Below, piece after piece: positions 55,784-64,000 of a stretch of 64,000 bases of DNA. Position numbers and translations under genes: made by a program. The notes under the pieces were generated by a model. That model searched no databases, was not told where the DNA came from, and saw only the letters and a program-made list of their open reading frames with translations. Every line of letters begins with the position of its first letter. The stretch's first letter is position 1. Source of the stretch: Doryteuthis pealeii (Eukaryota; Mollusca; Cephalopoda; Myopsida; Loliginidae); NCBI GenBank assembly GCA_023376005.1, contig CM042138.1, positions 98,416,776 through 98,480,775 on the forward strand, read 5' to 3'.

Positions 55784-55845
55784 ACAATGGTCATCTGAAT
55801 TCCATAAACTTATAAATATTTTTTGTCTTATTTCTTTTCTTAAAG

Positions 55846-55962
55846 CTTCTTGCTGTGGTGTATGACACATTTTCATCTATCGAGAAAGAGAAAGTTCGTA
55901 AACTCTTTTTTCACAAAAGAATTGGGTGTCAGCATGCATTCCGTCTACTTGTCAGCAAATCG
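55846..55962 (+). CDS. TPCN1: TPC1 coding exon 9: end of IS6 and start of the I-II linker
   Basis: Thirty-nine codons, phase 0 on both sides, reading LLAVVYDTFSSIEKEKVRK and then FFHKRIGCQHAFRLLVSKS. This is the cytosolic continuation of IS6 and the first helix of the EF-hand-like linker; HKR-x(3)-QHA-RLL is conserved in TPC1. The acceptor is TTAAAG and the donor GTAAGT. Confidence 0.94.
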
Positions 55963-56062
55963 GTAAGTTTCTTAGATTTGGTTTTCCAATATTTTCTCTA
56001 AAAATTGTCTATTTAAAAAAACCCCAAAAAACTATTTTCTATTCCTTGATTCTTCATGGAAC

Positions 56063-56890
56063 CACCCTGTTGATTGGGGCTGTAGAATATGCTGATTGCA
56101 TCTCTGCAGAGGGTACACCCCATCCTTGATATAGCCACCTGTTGGCTGTAGGTGGCAATTTGTAATGCCTGAGGACAGGATTGTGGTAGCTAAGTGGTCC
56201 CATGACTTGCAACACTCCACTTCAGCTCGTACTTGGGCTTGACAAACAGTTGGAGAGGCCTTATTGTTAAGTTTCTGACCGCCATCCTTGGCCAGTTGAA
56301 AAGGACTTAAAGTAAGTAAGTCCTGAGCTATGGAATCCTTTGGTAAGTGTATAAGTCCTGCGTTATGGAATCCTACATAGTCTCAAAGGTCCAGTGATAT
56401 AATCCTATGTTCCGTCGTCCACAAAGGTTCAAAGCAATGTGCGTAGGTATGACCAGAACAGCCAGTATAAATAACAATATCAGCAGCAGAGTACTGCCAG
56501 TGGTTGGCCAATAGGTTGGTCACATGGTTATTGGCGAGTCTATAAGTAGAAGTGGACATCTGGCACACACTTATATCACAAAAACACCAACACCTTATAT
56601 CACAAAAACACCAACACTTATCCAATCAATCAGCTGGTCATGTCAAGCCTTAGTGCCTGTATAATTATCCTAAACATATTCTTCAAATTGTGCTTATGGC
56701 AAACATACAACCCTTTTTTATCATATGGATGTTTGAAGGCAGTGGCTGAGGGTCAACTACTAATATTTATTAATATACATAAAATTAAGGAAAATTATTT
56801 CTATTAACAAGTCATTACAAATATATATATATATAAAAAAAACAAGATTTGGCATTAAATAACTCACAATAACTGGACTATACAACATAA
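56063..56890 (+). mobile_element. SINE family C, interrupted by a solo LTR
   Basis: Head CCTGTTGATTGGGGCTGTAG to 56260, then the LTR. The body resumes at 56622 and runs through a short TA tract to GGCATTAAATAACTCAC. Confidence 0.85.
56265..56616. mobile_element. Solo LTR with 5-bp target duplication
   Basis: Begins TGTTAAGTTTCTGACC and ends ACAAAAACACCAACA. CTTAT is duplicated at 56260-56264 and 56617-56621. A TATAAATAA lies near 56463. No internal retroelement genes accompany it, so it looks like the product of LTR-LTR recombination. Confidence 0.85.
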
Positions 56891-56926
56891 TGGCATATCA
56901 AATGCCATTATGTTGTATAGTCCAGT
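56872..56926. repeat. Perfect 25-bp hairpin, 5-base loop
   Basis: 56872-56896 and 56902-56926 are exact reverse complements (arm begins ACTGGACTATACAAC). Confidence 0.97.
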
Positions 56927-58314
56927 ACTACTTCAGAAGTTATTGCATCTCTGGGCACTGCATCTGTATATGTCGTACCATCATCATCTTCAGCTTGATA
57001 AACTTGTATTAACAACATAGACAGAACTTTACCAATATGTTTTTATTCTTCCTCGGATACATTTCAACCCACAAGCTCAAGAAGATTAGAGACAGAGAAC
57101 CTGTTTGCCTGACAGGGCAGTAAGCCTTACGAGACTACCAGCAACTGCTAGCCTCAAGTGACTAACAAACTCTGAACCCTGAACTCCCAATTCAGACTGC
57201 TTATATCGCATTGACCCCCACCTACTTCCAGTCAAATGCCTACACCTACTTAATCCCTCCTTCTTCCAGTCAGACCACCTATACACCTTTTTTATGATCA
57301 GCCACCAAGCATTTTTAGAATTTACTAAAGAATTCTTAGATCTAATCTTCAATCCTGAACATAAGATGGTCAGACACACTGTATCCATTCCTATAGGTTT
57401 GTGGGGGTCTCATATTTATTTGTTTGCGGTGCCTCTGAAGATTTTCATGCGGATTTAAAAAAAAATTCTTTATTTCCTTAAATATAGCACAATAATTAAA
57501 ATAGCTAACCCCTTCATGGAAGTCTAGACCTACATGAATGCCCAGAACTCTTATTTTTCCATAACATTCAGTAAATTTTAAAATAATTTTGCTAAAATCA
57601 AAGTATTGTAATAACACAGGTTAATTACTTAAAAAAAAGAAAGAAAAACACTTGAATTTGTACGTACTGTAATTTTTTGTATATAATACTCACCTTTTTT
57701 ATCTACATTCTTAAGCTTAAAAGTTAAAGGTGTGTATTATACGCAATAAATTTTTCCTGGCTATGTGTGTTGACATATTTGTGAGGGCACAGCTGAAAGT
57801 AAGTTATATCTATGGTCCAATCTAACTAATGTGTAACAAACACTTCTGTTTTACTCTGCTACAGAGAAATAACCCCTTAGCCACTGGAATGTGGGTTTGT
57901 TTATAATTTTGTTTATCTTACTGTGAGCTTATTTTCAATGCAAGCTTGTTACATTTTTCTGTGAACATGTGCATTTGCTCTAAATACTGTGTACGTTTTG
58001 TATTTTAAAACATAATATAAGCTATATAAATTCTTATTCTTATGAACTTGGATACAAGTTGGACAAATGTTAAATTCAGCTGCTACAAATTCTAAAAAGT
58101 CAGTGCATATTATATAGTAAAGATGTTTTTTTTTCTCTAGAATTTCTAAACTTAAGGGTGCATGTTATATGTTTTACTGGATGTTTTTACTAGACATATT
58201 TTTCCAGAATTCCCAAAGTTAGGGGTGCATATATTTTTGTACTAGATATTTTTACTAGAGATATTTTTTCCAGAATTTTCTAAGTTAAGGATGCATATTA
58301 TACTTTTTACTAGC

Positions 58315-58895
58315 ACATTAAATGGCAAGCCTCTGAAATTAATTGACCAATTCAAATACCTTCGTAGCAATATCTCATCTACTGAAAGCAATGTCAATAT
58401 ACACATAGGTAAGGCATGGACTGCAGTTGACAAGTTATTGATTATATGGAAATTTGATAAGATAAAACTGGAATTTTTCCAAGCCGTAACCATATCAGTA
58501 TTAGTGTATGGTTGCACCACCTAAACTCTAAGGAAATGCTTGGAGTAAAAGCTAGATGGGAACTACACAAAGATGCTGCATTCTGTTTTGAACAAATCCT
58601 AGAAGCAGCACCCTGCAAAACAGTAGCCGTACAGCCACTTGTCTCCCATCTCACAAACCATCCAAGTCTGACAAACAAGACATGATGGGCATTGCTGGAC
58701 TCCTAAGCAACATTTTCCTGTGGTACACATGGTCAAAGCAATATTGGCTGACCAACCACAACTTACACGCATCAGCTCTGTGCAGACACTGGATGCTGTG
58801 TTGAGGACCTGCCAAGAGCAATGGTCGATTAGGATAGATGGTGAGAAAGAGTGAGTTAAAGGAATCCTTGCTATCAGCACGACTTGATGATGATG
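58315..58895 (+). mobile_element. LINE fragment, RT C-terminal to 3' end
   Basis: The best-preserved copy for NGKPLKLIDQFKYLRSNISS and VSVL-YGCTT; the 3' end reaches GACTTGATGATGATG. Confidence 0.85.
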
Positions 58896-59854
58896 TTTTT
58901 TTTTTTTCAGAATTTTCTGTTTGTGGTGCATATTATACACAAATAATTACAATATTAAAAGTATTATTTTTAGTATACAATAAAAACTAAATGTAAGTAT
59001 ACAGACCTTTTTAAAAAGGTAGAAATATTTTATTTAACTATGTACATACACCTAAAATCAAAATCTTGGATGAACTGAAAAATCTTTAAAAATCAAAAAA
59101 AAATCAGATGAATAATAGTCAAAAAATTATAAATTATACTGTTTATGTTCTAAAAAAAATCATTCTGTTATTGTACTAGAAAAGTCAGATGAATAATAGT
59201 CAGACAATTATAAGTCATTCTGTTATTGTACTAAAAATTATCTTCAAATAAAGTATAAGTATACAAGAATTTAAAAAATATTGCAATATTTTATCATTAA
59301 CATAATTTTCACAGATCTCAAGATCAACTCTTGAGTGATCTGAATGAACTTAAAAAAAACAAAACAAAAAAACAACATACAAAGACATGTTATCAGTAAG
59401 ATAAGAAATGACATAAAGCAAGCTTTGCAAAAAGTTGCTATCATCAGATAATTATATTAAAAGTATGTTATTCTGTCTGTGCACTTTAAAGACTCCAATT
59501 TCAATTTGTTTTCTTTTCATTGCAGCATTCTAGGTCATTCTACTTTTTCAACTATTAAAGTTAGCATTCAAAATCACCATAAAGAAATAGATCCCAACAT
59601 GGCTTGAACTCATATCACATATCAAATAAAATAACAATAAAAAAATGAATTGATAAAGGTAATTTAAACATCTTATGACTACAAATGTAGTGACCCTTAT
59701 TCTTTTTTTTATGTTGAGACAGTATTTTGAGATCTTTCAAATTTGTGACCATGAATAACACAGAACAACAAACTTTTCAGCGTCTATTCCTTTATTTGTC
59801 CCAACCCTTTTTATCATATGGTGCTAGAAGGTGGTGACTGAGAGTTTTCATGTC

Positions 59855-60110
59855 TGGGAATAACGTTAAACTCTATCTGATGGTGAGGTTCCAGTTCTGG
59901 AGGTCTGGGGAATGTGGAGCACCCCTTCATCACCACTGCTCCCAGCTCCACTCTGACCCGGAGTGGTAGTACCTGTTAGGGTCCCATCTATGGGTTAAAA
60001 AGTAAAATATGTTTTATAAAAAAAATTGAGTGTCCATTAAGACTGAATTTATTTCAAAACTTTGTTGGCATTAAATGACCCACCGAGGTTGATATGCCAT
60101 AAAAAACACA
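59855..60110 (+). mobile_element. SINE family B, partial, joined to a different tail
   Basis: Body GATGGTGAGGTTCCAGTTCT to CCCATCTATGGGTTAAA, then GTTGGCATTAAATGACCCAC and GGTTGATATGCCAT, the tail usual for families C and F. Confidence 0.75.
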
Positions 60111-60294
60111 AACGAAACCTTTATTTGTCTGATGTCACATATAGGTTTATTAACAGATCTGTAGCCTAATGAAGAAATGTTAATTTATTTTACATAAAAA
60201 ATATTAATTTTTCAAAAAGCTGATAACTGTATCTGTAATAACTCTGCTAATGAGTTAATTAATGACTGTCTTATAAACTGATAAACATATTGTG

Positions 60295-61042
60295 TGATTA
60301 TTTGTCTAAATTTTTGAGAGTTACATACACAAGATTTCAGCTGATGGGCCCTCCGGCCTTTTTTAGGTGATTCTTGTTAAACACGGAAACTTTTTTGTCA
60401 AACTTGGGAGTCTTCATGTCGAAATAGAATGCTTAACATAGCTTAACATTTGTACCTGGTCATGGTTAATGGAATGAGAACAATCTACCCCCAAAATGGA
60501 TTAAATAAAGAGTTCAGTTTGAAGATCTGTGAAGGCTTCCAAGTTTGATAAGAAACCTTGAAAAAGGTTGGAGGGCACATCAGCTGAAAGGTTGTGTATA
60601 TAACTATAAAGATGAAGAGAATAGTCCAAAAAATCTATTAATAATGGAGATTCGCTTCTGGTTTTTGTCTGTAACAAAAACGATGTCACTGATTACGTCA
60701 CACTACCTAAAATGTCATAACATAGAATAAATACACCGAAAATTTGAGCATGCAATGTTAGACAGTCCTCATTGGTTTTTTAAACAAGTTTTAATAAATA
60801 CATACCTGGAATTATCTATCTATATATTGTTTGTTTTATTTTAATATATATTTAAAGTTATCAGAACTAAGTTTCCATTTCATTTTTATTTTTTAATAAA
60901 TTTTTTATTTTTTACTCCTTTAATAAATTTACTTTACTTATGATACAAACTCTCTGATATTAAATTTTCAACTCCCATCCCCTCAGGCAATATTTATTTT
61001 ACATCGCCCAGAGGGCGTTTTTTTTGCTAGTCTAAATAATAC
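60295..61042. mobile_element. Palindromic element P, reverse copy, interrupted by Helitron H2
   Basis: Inverted ends with TTTCAGCTGATG-G/T-GCCCTCC. The interior TGGAATGAGAACAATCTACC is the reverse of 44500-44520. The right terminus is split by the element at 60634-61030. Confidence 0.75.
60634..61030 (+). mobile_element. Helitron-like element, family H2, copy 3
   Basis: 5' TCTATTAATAATGGAG after A; 3' hairpin CGCCCAGAGGGCG, T run, CTAG and then T. Removing it rejoins AAAAAATCTAAATAAT, the end sequence of element P. Confidence 0.85.
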
Positions 61043-61889
61043 ATATTGATTGATAATTATTTTCTCCCTTTTCAATGCACAATATTTTTTGCATGTTATA
61101 ATGAAAGTTTTGGTTAAAAATTGCAATACCTCTGAAACCAATATATATATAAAAACATAATCCATTTTGTGGACCTTCTTTTTTTATAAAATATTTAATT
61201 TTCTTCTGTTGGACCCATAACAAATTTTTTTTATTTATATATATAATCATTGTAGTAGCTATTGGCTATTTCTTTGTAGCAAAGTAAAATAGAAATGTTC
61301 GTTACACATTAGTTAGTTTGCACCATAGATGTATCTTATTTTCAGTCATACTGATCCAAATATAGCAACACCTGTGGCTAAGTAAAAGTTAATATTTAGT
61401 TCTTAACTTAATAACCCCTAACTTAAAAAAATCTATAAACAAGTGTGTGTATTATATGCAAAAATTACAGTACAGTTTTTAGTTGTGTTTATACATGTAT
61501 CTATCTCTATACATACATATATGAATTATCCTGATGATAGTTAGAACTGCACAGACATTAAAACCAGACATAACAAAAATTGTCAAACAAAAAAAGTGTA
61601 AGCTTCATGACAAAAAAATAAAAATGATTGAATAGTGCTAATAAATTTTATTTTTCAAACTGTGATGATTTTTTGTAAATAATGTATTTGTTGGGATTGC
61701 AAAATGTAAGTATGCGTGTATGTTGCTTACAATTTCATTTTTTGTCATTCTATTTCATCAACTTACATTCATGAATGCTTGTAGAACAATCATTGCACTT
61801 TTTAATCAATAAAAAAGATTGTGCAATAAATGTTATTAAAATACTTCATTGGGTTGTATTTTGCTTAATTAGTTGTCATGTGTTGCTCT

Positions 61890-62043
61890 CATGACATACA
61901 TATGTAACCCATGCGGCCCTCATGACATACACATGTAACCCATGCGGCCCTCATGACATACATATATACCCATGCGGCCCTCATGACATACACATGTAAC
62001 CCATGCGGCCCTCATGACATACATATGTAACCCATGCGGCCAT
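61890..62043 (+). repeat. Minisatellite, 31-bp unit, 5 copies
   Basis: Unit CTCATGACATACATATGTAA followed by CCCATGCGGCC. GCGGCC-type sequence is unusual in this AT-rich setting. Confidence 0.95.
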
Positions 62044-62191
62044 AGAGGGCTACCCAGTTTGACATACCTGGTCTATAAAACAATCTTGTATAAACACTCT
62101 TCCTTGACAAGACTTCTGAATGTAATAATGTTATTGATGTACCAGAATATAATTTTAATTTTATAGCCACCCTTACAACAATAGACAGTCT

Positions 62192-62214
62192 CATTCATTC
62201 ATTCATTCATTCAT
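62192..62214. repeat. (ATTC)n microsatellite
   Basis: Five to six ATTC units. Confidence 0.9.
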
Positions 62215-62513
62215 CTTATGGCAGCTGCCCAAACAACCCAAAACTGAAATATGTTTTATCTTATGTAAACAAATTTTTTAAATCAAAATTTTTCACTCGT
62301 TTTTGATCTTCCCAAAAGTTATTTGAGTAACAGCATCTTAGATTATTTAATCCTTAGTTTCTACAATAAAGTTAATACCAAGTTTATAAAAAAAACTTTT
62401 TAACAATGAGACTATGTGTGCATGAACCATTTTTTCTTTTTTTATAAAATTTTCACTTTTTGACATTTATATTTAAAAAACGGTAAAGTTCAAAATTTGT
62501 TTTATCCCTACAG

Positions 62514-62577
62514 AAACCTATGCATATTGAACTGAAACATTTTATGGGAATGATGAAATATTACAGACCAAATAAAA
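62514..62577 (+). CDS. TPCN1: TPC1 coding exon 10: EF-hand-like linker (gene continues beyond window)
   Basis: Reads KPMHIELKHFMGMMKYYRPN, matching the family's F-x-G-M-M/L-R-F/Y-Y-x-P segment of the interdomain linker. The acceptor is CCCTACAG and the donor GTAAGT, leaving in phase 1. No later exon was found in the remaining 1.4 kb, so the rest of the linker and domain II lie to the right. Confidence 0.85.
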
Positions 62578-62861
62578 GTAAGTAATATTACATATCTATA
62601 TAATAGTCATCTAGCTTTTCTATGTCTGTTACTGTAAGACAACAAAAATGGCACATCATAGTGAGATTTTTATTTGAGCAATAGTGTTAAAATACTCTAA
62701 ATTAGAGAATAAAGCAATTTCTAATACCTTCTAGTTATTTGTAGTATTTGTACTCAAGACTATGACTAGAGTAGAGTATAAATACACCTGCACAAGCTGA
62801 ATCACTGACCTTCATAGACTAGAGATATTTATCACATATCCCAATTATGCAGGTCATACAC

Positions 62862-62905
62862 AGGTCATAATATGGGACCACCCACGAACCAAAGCTCATG
62901 GTATG
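62862..62905 (-). mobile_element. SINE-like family E fragment
   Basis: GGGACCACCCACGAACCAAA is the reverse of the GGTTTGTGGGTGGTCCCAC block at 45260. Confidence 0.6.
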
Positions 62906-63480
62906 AACTAGAGAAGGCAGCAAGAAGCATTAGCTTCATTATGAACTCGGATAAAACAGAGTTCATGTGTTTTAAACAAGATGGAGACATCTCCACACTG
63001 GATGTTAGACCTGGAAATTAGTAGACCAGTTCACATACCTACGTAGTAATCTCATCTACAAAAAGTGATGCAATATATGCATAGGAAAGGCATGGACTGC
63101 TATTGACAGAGTATTGATCATACGGAAATCTGGTCTTTCTGATAAGATAGAATTCTTCCAAGCTACTACTGTATGGCTGCACCACTTGGACTTTAAAGAA
63201 ACTATTGAAAAAAAAAAAGTTAGATGGGAACTACACAAGGATGCTGCATGTTGGCTTGAATAAATCCTGAAAGCAGCACCCCACAAGAAAACAGTTGTAT
63301 GGCTGATTATCTCCTATGACACAGACCATCAAAGTAAGGTGAACAAGATATGCGGGATGCCGCTGGAAAAGTAAGGACAAACTTTTGTAAACATATCCTC
63401 AGAGTCAAGCCCACAAACAGAATACAACATGACCAAAAACTGAGTAAAGTATTCAAAATGCCATCCACTGAAAGTAAGAG
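62906..63480 (+). mobile_element. LINE fragment, RT C-terminal part
   Basis: MNSDKTEFMCFKQDGDISTL, AWTAIDRVLIIRKSG and the HLDFKETIE region are readable with frameshifts. A diverged segment follows to 63480. Confidence 0.8.
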
Positions 63481-63624
63481 TAAAAGAACAATGAAAAGCA
63501 GTGGTACAAGGGGAAATAGAAAAGTCAGGTATGGCTGATCATGTATGGAAGGAAAAAGAAAGCCATCTACCATTGTAGCATAAAATTAAGATGATAAATA
63601 GGAAAGAACATTGGAGAAGATGTC

Positions 63625-63890
63625 TCAACCCCTCGGCATGAGCAGGATGTGACACACGGTCAATTTCTTACGCGGAATTTAACAGGTTTGAATTCAGAGT
63701 TTTCCTTCTCCTATACTAGTTACCTAGCCAAGGTTAAAAAGCCTAGCCTGTCCTACTATTCATCCATAGCTGGAGAAGAATAGTTGGATTCATACCTTTC
63801 CCAAAGGTATTAGCATTGTTAAATGCAAACAGCCTCATCCAGGATTTGAATTTCCTACAACGATAACCATTACACCATGACTACTTTTTG
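63625..63890 (-). mobile_element. SINE family D, reverse
   Basis: Reverse copy from CAACCCCTCGGCATGAGCAG to the head remnant AACGATAACCATTACACCAT. Confidence 0.88.
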
Positions 63891-64000
63891 GTACCACTGA
63901 TCCCAAAAAATTAATTTAACCTTTTCAATTATTGCATAATTCACAGGTATGTTATGAATTGATATAAGCATTAATATTAATATTTTTTATTATATGTATA

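Noticed and set aside
60335..60362. CTGATGGGCCCTCCGGCC in element P, similar to a hammerhead core
   Set aside because: The core A9 is G and no GAAA follows the hairpin; the inverted end of element P explains the sequence.

Overview
The window looks like animal nuclear DNA from a mollusc, most likely an octopod cephalopod. It is AT-rich and intron-rich, with GT-AG splicing, dense tRNA-derived SINEs, and many LINE, Tc1/mariner, hAT and Helitron remnants. The octopod call is an inference from the repeat content and gene structure, not from a database match.

One protein-coding gene is supported: the first ten coding exons of a two-pore channel 1 (TPCN1-like) gene on the + strand, from an ATG at 5355 to an exon ending at 62577. 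All splice sites are canonical and every junction but one is in phase. The exons encode roughly 375 residues: the N-terminal tail, all of channel domain I (S1-S6, with the TTANYPD pore motif) and the start of the linker. Domain II must lie beyond the right edge. Exon 4 lacks two bases in a short TG run, which breaks the frame at an otherwise conserved site; an assembly error or a real 2-bp deletion are both possible. Intron 1 alone is about 31.9 kb.

Almost everything else is intronic or upstream repeat. I separate the SINEs into families by sequence alone. A has a tRNA-like head with GGTAGAGC. B is non-tRNA with a ...TTGACATGCCATTAAAATCAATC tail region. C has an internal (TA)n tract. D and F have other tRNA-like heads. 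E is a GC-rich retroposon. One further copy has a full-length 5S-rRNA-like head. Several families share one 3' tail motif, GGTTGAYATGCCATTAAA. Insertion events can be read from target-site duplications (TSDs) or paralogous empty sites: a hAT element (13244-14647, 8-bp TSD), a solo LTR (56265-56616, 5-bp TSD), an 18-bp TSD around a family E copy, a MITE with a CAATTG duplication, and two Helitron families, one with a clean A/T insertion.

The most interesting signal is a set of hammerhead self-cleaving ribozyme motifs. Four have an intact CUGAUGA ... GAAA core and matching stems I, II and III (about 19953, 42742, 43061 and 52816), and two are decayed (about 1078 and 12551). Most lie in small elements, about 155-360 bp, bounded on both sides by (TA)n tracts. 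This recalls Penelope-associated ribozymes and animal retrozymes, but assignment to those groups is inference.

Other landmarks are a 12-copy, about 68-bp minisatellite in intron 2 (39016-39824), a 640-bp polypyrimidine tract (30968-31610), a 590-bp alternating TA/TG block (46140-46720), and several large perfect or near-perfect inverted repeats.
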